A DNA stretch of 64,000 nt from positions 450,196-514,195 of the forward strand of contig JAJYEX010000001.1 in assembly GCA_021785515.1 (NCBI GenBank). Reading direction: 5' to 3'. Under the pieces are notes generated by a model. It did no database searches and was not told where the DNA came from. It saw only the letters and a list, made by a program, of their open reading frames with translations. This stretch comes from Pseudomonadota bacterium. Lineage in GTDB: Bacteria; Pseudomonadota; Gammaproteobacteria; Acidiferrobacterales; UBA6901. Shown here one piece after another: positions 8,700 to 19,608 of this stretch. The stretch's first letter is position 1. Each line of letters starts with the position of its first letter. Both the position numbers and the translations under genes were made by a program.

Positions 8700-10429
8700 G
8701 GCTTGAATTTCTTGATGACTTCCAGGAGCTTGTGATTGTCGGGCGCTACCTTCAGCGCACGGTTCCACACGGCTTCCGCTTCGGTTTTCCTGCCCATGGT
8801 CCACAGAACTTCGCCGAGATGGGCCGAGATTTCCGGATCCTGACGGACCTTGAGCGCACCGCGGAGATATCTGACAGCCGCAGCATCGTGGCCAAGCCGG
8901 TATTGCACCCAGCCCATGCTATCCATGATATAGGGATCATCTGGACGCAGCGTCAGAGCCTTCTGCACAAGCGTCAGCGCCTCCTGGTAGCGATGGGTCC
9001 TGTTGGCAAGCGTATACCCAAGCGCGTTCAGGGCATCGGCATTGTTCGGGTCTTCCTTGAGAATCTTGTGCAGATCTGCCACGTGCAGGTCCAGCCTGTT
9101 CAGTTTGAGCTCCACAAGTGCCCGTGCGTAGAGAAGATCGATGTTGTCAGGCTGCGTGTCGAGCGCCGCGGAAAGAACCTTGTCCGCCTGCTCATAGCGG
9201 CGCGCGCGGCGCAGTATCTGTCCCTCGATAAGAGCGAGCTGCGCCTGCTGCCGGACCGAGTCCGGATGCAGCTGCCGCAGGTGCGTCATCGCCTCGTCGA
9301 CCTTGCCCTGATCGGCCATCACCACGCCCAGGCGCAACTGTGCCTCGAAATAGTTGTTCCCCGCGGGAACCTGGCGGTACCAGCGGGCTGCCTCCGAATA
9401 GCGCTTCTGCTGTTCAGCTATTTCCCCGAGATAGACACGCGCCTGATTGTTACCGGGCTGGAGCTTAAGGTCGCGCTTCAAATATTTGCGCGCCAAATCA
9501 CTGTTGTTGGTCTGTAACGCCAACAAGCCCGTCGCATAGACGGCATCCGGATCATTCGGATTTTGGGTGGCAACACGCCGGAACTGCGTCAGCGCAAGAT
9601 TCCACTTGCGAATCTGAACCAGATATCGCGCATAATTTATCCGGTAATGCGCCGCCTTCGGATTTGCGTGCAGGAACGCCTGGCTAAAAGCCAGCACGCG
9701 TTGCGGCTGGTTTTCCAGGGCAAGAATACGCATCTTGAACAGTGCAGCCTCTTCCCAGTTGGGCCGCAGTTTCAACGCGCGGTTGATGGCCTGTACCGCG
9801 ACTTCGACTTCCTGGTTTCTGGCCGCCAGAGTTGCAACAGCGAACTGGGCCTCCGGCAATTTGGCATGCAGCTTCGCAAGCGACTGCATCACGTGCAGTG
9901 CAACCGAATGGTCCGGAACCTGGTCCAGCACAGCAGCGATACGCAGATAAGCCTCACCGAGATCGCTGCCGGGGGACAGCTCCAGGATCTTCTTGAGCTG
10001 CACCTGCGCCTCATGCATACGGCCGGTGTCAATCATGACTGTTGCAAGGGCTTCGTGCGCTTCAATGCTGTCCGGTCGCAGCTTCACCCACAGCTTGCCG
10101 ACCTTTTCTGCCTGTTCCGGGCGGTGCGCATAAAGACTGACTAGGGTGGCACGTTCGGCGACACGCGGATCTTGCGTTTTCAGGGCCGCACGCGTGAACT
10201 CCCTCACTGCGACGTTGAGATGACCGCGCTGGCCGGCAATCTCTCCCAACAGCAATTCATAGAGCACGTCCGGAGTCAGCGGCTCCCTGGGCAAGGCGGC
10301 GGGGGCCGGTACCGGTGCCGGCTTCACGGCTATGGTCGCCTCGGCAACAGGTTGCGGAGCCATGGTCGCGCACCCTGTCAGGGCCAGGCACGCCGCGCCC
10401 AGCAGCCAAAGATACGGGGATTTGTTCAT
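8696..10429 (-). CDS. TPR-repeat lipoprotein, first gene of the lolB operon
   Basis: A 577-residue lipoprotein with signal MNKSPYLWLLGAACLALTGC, lipidated Cys near residue 20. The rest is many tetratricopeptide repeats (for example NPNDPDAVYATGLLALQ, DPNNADALNALGYTLANR, RPDDPYIMDSMGWVQYRLG). TPR lipoproteins of this kind sit upstream of lolB in many gammaproteobacteria and act as scaffolds; the partner here is unknown. It overlaps lolB by 4 nt. The start at 10429 matches the lipoprotein signal; longer starts would spoil it. Confidence 0.88.
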   Translation of the reverse strand: MNKSPYLWLLGAACLALTGCATMAPQPVAEATIAVKPAPVPAPAALPREPLTPDVLYELLLGEIAGQRGHLNVAVREFTRAALKTQDPRVAERATLVSLYAHRPEQAEKVGKLWVKLRPDSIEAHEALATVMIDTGRMHEAQVQLKKILELSPGSDLGEAYLRIAAVLDQVPDHSVALHVMQSLAKLHAKLPEAQFAVATLAARNQEVEVAVQAINRALKLRPNWEEAALFKMRILALENQPQRVLAFSQAFLHANPKAAHYRINYARYLVQIRKWNLALTQFRRVATQNPNDPDAVYATGLLALQTNNSDLARKYLKRDLKLQPGNNQARVYLGEIAEQQKRYSEAARWYRQVPAGNNYFEAQLRLGVVMADQGKVDEAMTHLRQLHPDSVRQQAQLALIEGQILRRARRYEQADKVLSAALDTQPDNIDLLYARALVELKLNRLDLHVADLHKILKEDPNNADALNALGYTLANRTHRYQEALTLVQKALTLRPDDPYIMDSMGWVQYRLGHDAAAVRYLRGALKVRQDPEISAHLGEVLWTMGRKTEAEAVWNRALKVAPDNHKLLEVIKKFKP

Positions 10430-10464
10430 CAATGGTCTCCGGCGATTCTCGCCTTGCCAAGTCG

Positions 10465-10493
10465 TTAATAGAAAATACGACCACACCGATCAA
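10465..10493 (-). promoter_or_regulatory. Putative sigma-70 promoter for the TPR-lolB-ispE operon
   Basis: On the minus strand TTGATC (10488-10493) and TATTAA (10465-10470) are separated by 17 nt, about 36 nt before the TPR gene start. This was found by eye. Confidence 0.5.
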
Positions 10494-10542
10494 CGCGGCA
10501 CAGATCCACGCTCACGGTGCCTGATCCTGACGGCGGGCGGAT

Positions 10543-10571
10543 TTGCGTATGCGGTCTGCGTATTATATAAA
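10543..10571 (+). promoter_or_regulatory. Putative sigma-70 promoter for the CstA-like gene
   Basis: TTGCGT (10543-10548) and TATAAA (10566-10571) are separated by 17 nt, ending 38 nt before the ATG at 10610. With the minus-strand promoter at 10465-10493 this makes a compact divergent promoter region. Confidence 0.5.
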
Positions 10572-10609
10572 TAAGAAGGTTTCGCGCCAGAAACCAACGC
10601 CAACACGCC

Positions 10610-12304
10610 ATGACCAACACGGTATTCGTACTCTTTTCCGCATTCGTCGTATTTGCGTTCGGCTACCGCTTTTTCTCTAAGTTCCTGGTCGCATGGGTTT
10701 TCCGGTCGAATGTTGATTATAGTACACCCGCCCCACAGGTAGCGGACAGCAGTGACCGGCTGTCATCTGCCCGCTACATGCCGCTGATACAGCGGATAAG
10801 CTCCCTGGCCGCAGCTGTGCCGATCATTGGCGTAACGATGGCTATGGCATGGGGCTGGATCCCCATCTTTCTGTGGGCCATTTGCGGCAGCGTCGTGGCC
10901 GCGGGAACCTACGCCATGGGAAGCCTCTGGCTGGCGCAGCAGTGTCGCCGAGCGACAGCTGCTGGCCAGACCCACAACGTCACCGGCAACCGCGGTACGA
11001 TACCGATCCTGGCTCTGGTCGCGGCACTGTCGGTGCTGGTCAACGCGCTCATGCTGCTCGTCATGACGAAGACGCTGACGGCCTATCCGGCGAGCACGAT
11101 TCCTTTTCTATTGTTTGGCGGGATTGCGCTGGCCCTTGGCGTTCTTGTGCACCGGTACACCAACCTCGGAATTCCACCCGCGGCGCTGATCGCCCTGGCT
11201 ACAGGCCTGCTGGCACTGTGGGCATGTCGCGATACTCCGCTGCAGTTCATTGGACAGCTCCAGCTCCAGATTACCGCCACCAGGACCCTCACCCTGGACG
11301 CCCGTGTCGCGTGGATCGTCATCGCATCCGCCTTGGCCTGGTACATTACCCGGCAACCCAGATGGCGGTTCGCACTGCCCTACGGGCTCCTGAGCACAGC
11401 GCTCCTGGGGACACTTTTGCTGATATTGTTTGCCGCTATCGTGGTCGCGCATCCCGTGCTGACCGCACCCGCCTTTCACAGACCCCACGGAGGCCAGGCG
11501 GTGCTTCCTTGGTTGTTCGTTACCGTTACGTCCGGAGCCATCGGGGGCTGGCAAGCGCTGGTTGCCGTGGACTACACGCCACGCCGGCCTGGCGCCGAGG
11601 CCGGAATTCAGCGTCTCGGTTACGGCGGCGCGATCGCCGATGCACTGATCGCCTTGGGCGCAATACTGGCAAGTTCGGCCGCCTTCTCCGGACACAAGGC
11701 GTGGCTTGGGACCTACGCCCAGTGGAATAACGTGACGCAACTGGGGCAAATTTTGCAGATTTACATCCGCGGGATCACCGTCCTGGGCCGTGATCTGGGT
11801 CTTAACCCTGCATTTGCCAGCACCTTGGGCACTGTCACGCTAGCGTGCCTGAGCATGGCTACCCTGGTCGGTGCACTCGGTATGCAGCGACAAGCCCTCG
11901 AGGAACTGGAGCACAGCGGCGCACTACCCGGCAAAGTGAAGAACCGGATCGTCGCTGCCGGGCTGGTTCTGGCCGCGGGACTGGCGACGCAGGCCAGCTG
12001 GGGGCATGCGTTGGCATATTGGCCCCTGTTCGGATCCGCCGGCATCTCTACGGCCGCGGCCTTGCTTGCAGTGATGGTGTTGGCTTTGGCGCGACGGCGC
12101 CTTCCCTTACTCCCCGTCCTGACGGTCCTGGTGTTTGTGCTCGCAACGGGCGTTTGGGCAATAATTCTAGAATTAGCCGAATTCTGGGCACACCACCAGT
12201 GGACCGCTCTGGGTGTCTGCCTGGTCCTGGCGTTCACCTTGGCCGTAGCCCTGTGGCGGACCGCCGCAGCCGTGTCCCAATCGCTGAGAGAACGGCATAG
12301 CTGA
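10610..12304 (+). CDS. Divergent CstA-like membrane protein
   Basis: The N-terminus (FGYRFFSKFLVAWVFR) matches the opening of CstA peptide/pyruvate carriers, and MAWGWIPIFLWAICG matches the next CstA block. The protein is almost entirely hydrophobic with a dozen or more membrane segments. It has 564 residues, against about 700 for E. coli CstA. The family-typical GHHF-IAGAGPIVGP segment is replaced by QRISSLAAAVPIIGVTMA, so the signature is lost. Function may differ from CstA. It stands alone 222 nt before hemA and no strong ribosome site is visible before the ATG at 10610. Confidence 0.72.
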   Translation: MTNTVFVLFSAFVVFAFGYRFFSKFLVAWVFRSNVDYSTPAPQVADSSDRLSSARYMPLIQRISSLAAAVPIIGVTMAMAWGWIPIFLWAICGSVVAAGTYAMGSLWLAQQCRRATAAGQTHNVTGNRGTIPILALVAALSVLVNALMLLVMTKTLTAYPASTIPFLLFGGIALALGVLVHRYTNLGIPPAALIALATGLLALWACRDTPLQFIGQLQLQITATRTLTLDARVAWIVIASALAWYITRQPRWRFALPYGLLSTALLGTLLLILFAAIVVAHPVLTAPAFHRPHGGQAVLPWLFVTVTSGAIGGWQALVAVDYTPRRPGAEAGIQRLGYGGAIADALIALGAILASSAAFSGHKAWLGTYAQWNNVTQLGQILQIYIRGITVLGRDLGLNPAFASTLGTVTLACLSMATLVGALGMQRQALEELEHSGALPGKVKNRIVAAGLVLAAGLATQASWGHALAYWPLFGSAGISTAAALLAVMVLALARRRLPLLPVLTVLVFVLATGVWAIILELAEFWAHHQWTALGVCLVLAFTLAVALWRTAAAVSQSLRERHS

Positions 12305-12526
12305 CCGCCACAGGAGCTTGTCTGACAGCGGGCCGGAGATCCGTCCCGCGGCAATTTCATGGACTTTTACGCTGGGAAGCTGGAAAATGCAGGTTTCCTT
12401 GGTCCCTTCCACCCGAGATCTGCATGGCCGAAATACACAGGCTGGCGCGGAACCACGGTCGCCGGGCGCCTATATTTGGGTATAGGGTATTCTTTGCCTA
12501 GTCGAATCCGGAATTGTGGCTGAACC

Positions 12527-13789
12527 ATGCATCGCCTCGTCGCGTTCGGACTTAACCACAGGACCGCGCCACTGTCGGTCCGAGAAGAAGCAGCTTTCGC
12601 GCCTGAGCATCTGCCCGAGGCATTACACGATTTGGCCCGGCATGGTGGGGTCAACGAGGCGGCAATTCTTTCAACCTGCAATCGCACGGAGCTTTACTGC
12701 CAGATCGCCAGCAACGACAGCAAACGCGCGCTGAACTGGTTTTGCGATTACCACAAACTCCCCGCATCCACGATTCGTTCGCATCTCTACGTGCACCCAG
12801 GCAGCGCCGCAGTCAAACATGCATTCCGTGTCGCTTCCGGACTCGATTCGATGGTTCTCGGGGAACCGCAAATCCTCGGCCAGATGAAGGAGGCCTTCGC
12901 CCAGGCACACCGGGTGGGCGCCACCGGCAAGATTCTCAACCGGATGTTTCAGCAGACATTTTCGGTCGCAAAGCAGGTTCGCACGGATACCGCCATCGGC
13001 GTAAGCGCCGTATCCGTGGCATACGCTGCCGTCAGCTTGGCACGCCGTATTTTCGATCGCCTCTCCGAACAGACGGTACTGCTGATCGGAGCGGGGGAAA
13101 CCATAGAGCTGGCGGCAAGACATCTACGCGAGCAGGGCGTCAAACACATGATCGTCGCAAACCGCACGCTCGAACGGGCCCAGCTGGTGGCGAATATCGG
13201 GAACGGTGAGGCGATTACGCTTGTTGAGATGCCCGATCGCCTGAGCGAGGCAGACATCGTTATATCGTCTACTGCCAGCCAGCTCCCGATTCTCGGCAAG
13301 GGTGCAGTGGAACGCGCCCTGCGCATACGCAAGCACCGCCCGATTTTCATGGTGGACATCGCCGTGCCACGCGACATCGAGCCGGAGGTGAGCAGGCTCG
13401 ATGACGTGTATCTTTACACCGTGGACGATCTACAGCAGGTGGTGCAGGAAAACATGCAGTCGCGCCAGGAGGCCGCCAAGGAGGCCGAGAAGATCATCGA
13501 TCTCCAGGTGACCAACTTCATGCGCTGGGTCCAGTCCCTCGATTCGGTACCGACCATTCTGGCTTTGCGTGAGAACGCCGAGCTGGTGCGGGAGGCAGAA
13601 CTGCAGCGCGCCCAGCAGCGCCTGTCCCAGGGTGATGACCCGGTTGCGGTCATGGGGCAACTCGCCCGTTCACTAACAAACAAGTTTACCCACGCGCCGA
13701 CGGCAGCCCTCAGGCAGGCCGATCATGACGGCAATGCCGACCTGTTGCGCGCAGCACGCAGGCTGTTCAACCTGGGCGATGATGACTGA
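12527..13789 (+). CDS. hemA: Glutamyl-tRNA reductase
   Basis: HemA reduces glutamyl-tRNA to glutamate-1-semialdehyde with NADPH, the first step of C5 heme synthesis. It has 420 residues. The catalytic Cys51 lies in STCNRTELYC. GLDSMVLGEPQILGQMK and the NADP-binding LLIGAGETIELAARHL follow, then the long dimerisation helix at the C-terminus. The hemA-prfA-prmC order is conserved in gammaproteobacteria. The start MHRLVAFGLNHRTAP matches the family. Confidence 0.97.
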   Translation: MHRLVAFGLNHRTAPLSVREEAAFAPEHLPEALHDLARHGGVNEAAILSTCNRTELYCQIASNDSKRALNWFCDYHKLPASTIRSHLYVHPGSAAVKHAFRVASGLDSMVLGEPQILGQMKEAFAQAHRVGATGKILNRMFQQTFSVAKQVRTDTAIGVSAVSVAYAAVSLARRIFDRLSEQTVLLIGAGETIELAARHLREQGVKHMIVANRTLERAQLVANIGNGEAITLVEMPDRLSEADIVISSTASQLPILGKGAVERALRIRKHRPIFMVDIAVPRDIEPEVSRLDDVYLYTVDDLQQVVQENMQSRQEAAKEAEKIIDLQVTNFMRWVQSLDSVPTILALRENAELVREAELQRAQQRLSQGDDPVAVMGQLARSLTNKFTHAPTAALRQADHDGNADLLRAARRLFNLGDDD

Positions 13790-13816
13790 CGGTCGCCCGG
13801 CGTATTCTGATTCCCG

Positions 13817-14899
13817 ATGAACCCGTCGATCCAATCAAAGCTGGAGAATCTTGATCTGCGGCTCGATGAAATCAACGCGCTGCTGTCCGATCCCGAGGTG
13901 ACAACCAGCCAGAATCGCTATCGCGCCCTTACCGTGGAACACTCGGAAATCCTGCCGGTCGTCAGACTTTACCGCGAGTACCGCACCGCCCAGGCGGAGC
14001 TGGAAGCGGCACAGGCGTTGCGACAGGACCGGGATAGCAGCATGCGGGCCATGGCCGAAGAGGAAAGCGCGCGGCTGTCAGCAAAACTTGCGGATTTTGA
14101 TCAACAGCTGCAGAAACTCCTTCTGCCCAAGGATCCGAATGACAACCGCAACATTTTTCTGGAAATCCGCGCCGGTACCGGCGGTGACGAGGCGGCACTG
14201 TTTGCCGGCGACCTGTTCCGCATGTACGGTGCCTACGCGACACGGCGCGGCTGGGGCGTCGAAATCGTAAGCTCCAGCCCCGGGGAACACGGAGGCTACA
14301 AGGAGGTCATCGCGCGCATTACAGGTCACGGAGCCTATTCGCGCCTGAAGTTCGAGTCTGGCGGCCACCGCGTACAGAGAGTGCCAGTTACTGAAGCACA
14401 GGGCCGCATCCATACTTCCGCGTGTACGGTGGCGGTTCTTCCGGAACCCGATGAAGTCGAGAGTGTGAGGCTCAACCCGGCCGACCTCAAGGTGGACACC
14501 TACCGCTCCTCTGGCGCGGGCGGGCAGCACGTAAACAAAACCGATTCAGCCATACGCATTACCCACCTGCCGAGCGGCATGGTTGTGGAATGCCAGGACG
14601 AGCGCTCACAGCACAAGAATCGCGCGCGCGCGATGGCCATACTGAGTGCGCGCCTGCTGGATGCCGAACGGCGCAAGCAACGAGAACAGGAGGCTGCTAC
14701 CCGCCGCAGCCTGATAGGGAGCGGCGATCGCTCAGAACGCATCCGCACGTACAATTTTGCGCAGGGCCGGGTGACCGATCACCGCATCAACCTGAGTCTC
14801 TACAAACTCGACCAGGTCCTCAATGGGGACCTCGACGATCTGGTCGATCCGCTTATTGCCGAAGACCAGGCCGAGTCGCTGGCGGCGCTCAGCAGCTGA
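13817..14899 (+). CDS. prfA: Peptide chain release factor 1
   Basis: RF1 recognises UAA and UAG and triggers peptide release. It has 360 residues, normal length. The GGQ motif is in [17 protein letters not shown], with the glutamine that PrmC methylates. The stop-codon recognition loop region lies in domain 2 (about residues 180-200). It begins 27 nt after hemA, and prmC follows 6 nt later. Confidence 0.97.
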   Translation: MNPSIQSKLENLDLRLDEINALLSDPEVTTSQNRYRALTVEHSEILPVVRLYREYRTAQAELEAAQALRQDRDSSMRAMAEEESARLSAKLADFDQQLQKLLLPKDPNDNRNIFLEIRAGTGGDEAALFAGDLFRMYGAYATRRGWGVEIVSSSPGEHGGYKEVIARITGHGAYSRLKFESGGHRVQRVPVTEAQGRIHTSACTVAVLPEPDEVESVRLNPADLKVDTYRSSGAGGQHVNKTDSAIRITHLPSGMVVECQDERSQHKNRARAMAILSARLLDAERRKQREQEAATRRSLIGSGDRSERIRTYNFAQGRVTDHRINLSLYKLDQVLNGDLDDLVDPLIAEDQAESLAALSS

Positions 14900-14905
14900 A
14901 TCGAC

Positions 14906-15787
14906 GTGACCATATCGCTGGACAAATACCTGGCAGGCGCCCGCCGGCAACTGGCATCGGCGTCGGCCCGAACTGACGCCGAGGTGCTTGCGATGCACGT
15001 TTGCGGGCTGGACCGTGCCGGGCTGATCACCCACGGCGACAAGGAGCTCGGCGTCGAGCTGGCCAGACAGCTCGATATCCTGATCGGACGGCGCACGGCC
15101 GGGGAACCAATTGCGTATCTCACGGGCAGACGCGAGTTCTGGTCACTGGACCTGAAGGTCACACCCGATACCCTGATTCCCCGCCCAGAGACCGAGCTGC
15201 TGGTGTCGGTGGCGCTGTCCCAAATCCCGGTCGATGCCCAATGGGCCATTGCCGACCTCGGTACGGGCAGCGGGGCGATCACGCTGGCCCTCGCCCGTGA
15301 GCGCCCCGGCTGTCGGCTGCTCGGAACGGACATATCACCGGCGGCGATCGCCGTTGCGCGCGAAAATGCCGGTCGCCATGGCCTCGGCCGGGTGAGTTTC
15401 CGGGAAGGTCCCTGGCTCGCGACACTAGCCGATGAACGCTTTGGGCTCATTGTTTCCAACCCCCCCTACGTGCGCGACGATGACCCTCATCTGGATACCG
15501 GCGATGTCCGCTTTGAACCACGCGTTGCGCTGCTGGGTGGACATGATGGCCTCGTTGCCATTCGCGAGATCGCCGACGGTGCGCGTCAATATTTGGAACC
15601 CGGGGCCTGGCTGATGCTCGAACACGGCTACGATCAGGCCCATTCAGTCAGGGAAATCCTCATTCGCAACGGGTATCGTGACTGCACCTCTTTCAAAGAC
15701 CTCTCCGGACACTTTCGCGTCAGCGCCGGCCGTTATAGGCACCGCCAGATCGACCACCACCCCCGGCCTGCGGACCGCCAAGGGTAG
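14906..15787 (+). CDS. prmC: Release factor glutamine methyltransferase
   Basis: PrmC uses SAM to methylate the GGQ glutamine of RF1 and RF2. It has 293 residues from a GTG at 14906, 6 nt after prfA. The SAM motif is IADLGTGSGAITLALA and the substrate motif is VSNPPYVRDDDPHL. The N-terminal helical domain binds the release factor (TGRREFWSLDLKV). Its position directly behind its substrate gene supports the call. Confidence 0.96.
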   Translation: MTISLDKYLAGARRQLASASARTDAEVLAMHVCGLDRAGLITHGDKELGVELARQLDILIGRRTAGEPIAYLTGRREFWSLDLKVTPDTLIPRPETELLVSVALSQIPVDAQWAIADLGTGSGAITLALARERPGCRLLGTDISPAAIAVARENAGRHGLGRVSFREGPWLATLADERFGLIVSNPPYVRDDDPHLDTGDVRFEPRVALLGGHDGLVAIREIADGARQYLEPGAWLMLEHGYDQAHSVREILIRNGYRDCTSFKDLSGHFRVSAGRYRHRQIDHHPRPADRQG

Positions 15788-15852
15788 CGACCATAGCTGG
15801 GACATACACCGCCGGCACGTTACCCGCGGCCGGGTCTGGTAGAATTCCGGGC

Positions 15853-16593
15853 ATGGACGACAACCAATTGCTGCGTTACAGCCGTCACATCTTGCTGCCC
15901 CAGGTTGGTTTTGAAGGACAGCAGAAGCTGCTGGGCTCCAGAGTCCTGATCGTCGGCATGGGCGGTCTGGGTTCCCCGGTCGCGATGTATTTGGCTGCTA
16001 GCGGAATCGGGGAGCTAGTCATCGCCGACTACGACCGGGTGGAACTTTCCAATCTGCAGCGACAGATCGTGCACACAACGGCAAGCATAGGTCGTCAAAA
16101 AGTCAGGTCTGCCCGCCAGACGCTTGCCGCCCTCAACCCCGACGTGGAGATCACCACGATCGACGCCCAACTGGATCCCGACGCGCTTGACCGGGAAGTC
16201 CGCACCGTCGACGTGTGCGTCGATGCCAGCGACAACTTCGCCACCCGCTTCGCACTCAACCACGCTTGTGTGAGACATCGCAAGCCGTTGATTTCCGGGG
16301 CAGTAATCCGTGCAGAAGGACAGGTCGCAGTATTCCGTGCGGACCATCCGGACAGCCCCTGCTACCGCTGCCTGTACAAGGATGAGGATGCGCCGGAGGA
16401 GACCTGCTCGGAAAACGGGGTACTGGCACCCGTACCCGGAATTGTCGGAAGCATCCAGGCGACCGAAACCCTCAAGATCCTGCTCGACATCGGCGAGCCG
16501 CTTTCCGGACGCCTGCTGCTGCTCGATGCCTGGACCATGGAATGGCGGAGTGTACGCCTGCACAAGGACCCGGAGTGCCCGGTCTGCGGCTAA
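15853..16593 (+). CDS. moeB: Molybdopterin-synthase adenylyltransferase MoeB
   Basis: This ThiF/MoeB/HesA-family E1-like enzyme adenylates the C-terminal glycine of a ubiquitin-like sulfur carrier (MoaD or ThiS). It has 246 residues. The nucleotide loop is LIVGMGGLGSPVAMYLA. R and D residues follow in NLQRQIVHT and VDASDNFATRF. Zinc cysteines are C-x2-C in CYRCLYKDE and CPVCG at the C-terminus. MoeB and ThiF cannot be cleanly separated by eye; the position downstream of prmC is common for genes annotated moeB. Confidence 0.88.
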   Translation: MDDNQLLRYSRHILLPQVGFEGQQKLLGSRVLIVGMGGLGSPVAMYLAASGIGELVIADYDRVELSNLQRQIVHTTASIGRQKVRSARQTLAALNPDVEITTIDAQLDPDALDREVRTVDVCVDASDNFATRFALNHACVRHRKPLISGAVIRAEGQVAVFRADHPDSPCYRCLYKDEDAPEETCSENGVLAPVPGIVGSIQATETLKILLDIGEPLSGRLLLLDAWTMEWRSVRLHKDPECPVCG

Positions 16594-16679
16594 TTTGGAC
16601 GGGACGGGTCCCTGACCGTTGCCGGGACCATGGCGTCTGACCGGGACAGGGAATGCATCGGGAGATCGGCCGAAGAGCG

Positions 16680-17285
16680 CTAGTCTGCGATTCCGGGTTC
16701 CGAGCAAAACCCGCCCCGCCACAGCAGCTGCCAGCGTTGCTCCCAACCCTCCATGGGGGACATCCGGAAACCGCTACGTACGAACTGCGCGATATGTCCC
16801 TCTACGACAGCCAGCAGCAAGCGTGCGCCATCAGCTGGTGCCGCCACCATGCCACCGGCAGAATTGCCGTCACGCAGGATCTGGCGCAGCTGGGTCTCCA
16901 GGCGATCGTAGATCTGTGACATGCGCTGGCGCAGGCGGGCGGTCTCGCCGACCAGCACGTCTCCGTACATCAGCCGTGCCAACCCCGGATTGCGATCGGC
17001 AAAACCCAGCACCAGCAGTGCAACCTTCTGCACGCGCATTTCGGTTTGCTGCTCTTCAGCGAGTATCCGGCTGACACGGCTGAACAGCGACTCCTCGATG
17101 AATTCGATAAGCGCCTCGAACATCTTGGCCTTGCTCGGAAAATGGCGGTAAAGCGCCGCCTCCGAAACCCCGACGCTGCGGGCCAGAGCGGCGGTGGTAA
17201 TATGTTCGCCCTGCATTTCCACCAACATATGCGCCAGCGCCTGCAGGATATCCTGACGCCGTTCGCCGCTTCGGGTTCTTGCCAT
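16680..17285 (-). CDS. slmA: Nucleoid occlusion factor SlmA
   Basis: SlmA is a TetR-family DNA-binding protein that blocks FtsZ assembly over the nucleoid. It has 201 residues, normal length. The helix-turn-helix is at about residues 31-50 (TTAALARSVGVSEAALYRHF), the SlmA form of the TetR motif, followed by PSKAKMFEALIEFIEE and ILAEEQQTE. It is the last gene of an argB-small protein-slmA run on the minus strand. Confidence 0.93.
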   Translation of the reverse strand: MARTRSGERRQDILQALAHMLVEMQGEHITTAALARSVGVSEAALYRHFPSKAKMFEALIEFIEESLFSRVSRILAEEQQTEMRVQKVALLVLGFADRNPGLARLMYGDVLVGETARLRQRMSQIYDRLETQLRQILRDGNSAGGMVAAPADGARLLLAVVEGHIAQFVRSGFRMSPMEGWEQRWQLLWRGGFCSEPGIAD

Positions 17286-17372
17286 TTCGGGGTTCCCTCG
17301 GTCGCTGCTCAGCAGGCCGCCCGGCGCATCCCGCCGGGCCCTGAATCCGCGCCGGAGCGCTGAGCCGGCAGA

Positions 17373-17648
17373 TTACGTCCGGGTACCGGCCACCGCTTCC
17401 GCCCGGGCAACATTCCCGGAACCATCGAGCTCGATCCGGTATTTGCCCCAGCAGCCGACGCGAGCGGCACAACAACCCGAACCTTCCATGATGACCTCAT
17501 CAAACGCCACTGCACACAGCAGCTCGCCCAGCCGACGATCCAACACCTCGACACGCAGCGATTCCGGATCAGGCCAGCCATTCTGGGTGCAGATTGCCGT
17601 CAGATCAGCAGAATAGGTGAAGTAATTTAGTAGCGATTCATTGTCCAT
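17373..17648 (-). CDS. Small conserved-looking protein between argB and slmA
   Basis: The ORF is 91 residues with a strong ribosome site (GGGAGGAGGCG just before the ATG at 17648) only 10 nt after the argB stop, so it is very likely translated from the argB transcript. Cysteines sit at 20, 45, 59, 60 and 66; the GCC-x5-C cluster might bind metal or form disulfides. There is no signal peptide or membrane segment. I do not recognise the family and assign no function. Confidence 0.75.
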   Translation of the reverse strand: MDNESLLNYFTYSADLTAICTQNGWPDPESLRVEVLDRRLGELLCAVAFDEVIMEGSGCCAARVGCWGKYRIELDGSGNVARAEAVAGTRT

Positions 17649-17658
17649 CGCCTCCTCC

Positions 17659-19037
<1,379 letters not shown>

Positions 19038-19066
19038 CAAAAAGGAGCCGCAATGCGGCTCCTTTT
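19038..19066 (-). terminator. Rho-independent terminator of hsp20
   Basis: On the minus strand AAGGAGCCGC and GCGGCTCCTT form a perfect 10-bp stem with a 3-nt loop, followed by a run of T. It starts 15 nt beyond the hsp20 stop. Confidence 0.9.
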
Positions 19067-19080
19067 CAGGCGAACATCGT

Positions 19081-19536
19081 TTAACTCACGTTGACGTTGA
19101 TCTTCTTCGGCTTGACTTCCTCGGCCTTGGGAAGCTTGAGTTCCAATATGCCATCCCTGTAGTTAGCCTTCACGTTCCGTTCATCGACCTCCTTGCCGAG
19201 CCGCATGGTCCTGATGTACTTGCCGTAGCGCCGCTCCTGGCGCACAACGCGGCTGCCTTCCCTTTCCTCGGACTCGCTCTTCGATTCCGCGTCAAGCGTC
19301 AACACCCCGTCCTCCAGGGTGATGTGGATATCCTCTTTCTTCACCCCGGGAATTTCTGCATGAACGATGAACTCGTCATCGTTCTCGACCACGTCCATAC
19401 GCGGTACCAAACCTTCATTCACAGGCTCTTCGGCCCACTGCATCGGCCTGAAAAAACCTTCGAAAAGATTATCAAAATCATCTCCGAAGCGCCGCGCCAA
19501 CCGCTCCCGCCCCGGGTTACGAATCAACATGTTCAT
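19081..19536 (-). CDS. Small heat-shock protein, Hsp20 family
   Basis: This is an alpha-crystallin-type ATP-independent chaperone of 151 residues that holds unfolding proteins. The alpha-crystallin domain runs from about residue 45 (VPRMDVVENDDEFIVHAEIPG) to the C-terminal KKINVNVS, which carries an I-x-V-type anchor. GVLTLDAESKSESEE is the usual loop. The start at 19536 follows GGAGGTGA. It is a single-gene unit with its own sigma-32 promoter and terminator. Confidence 0.95.
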   Translation of the reverse strand: MNMLIRNPGRERLARRFGDDFDNLFEGFFRPMQWAEEPVNEGLVPRMDVVENDDEFIVHAEIPGVKKEDIHITLEDGVLTLDAESKSESEEREGSRVVRQERRYGKYIRTMRLGKEVDERNVKANYRDGILELKLPKAEEVKPKKINVNVS

Positions 19537-19608
19537 GACCTCACCTCCGACTCAATTTCGACAACCGGATTTCCGGCATGCCACCGGCGCATCGCGCCGA
19601 CCCACCGT

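Noticed and set aside
12305..12526. Riboswitch or attenuator before hemA
   Set aside because: A GCGGG/CCCGC pairing near 12330 is weak and no T-run follows; the remaining gap holds no clear structure.
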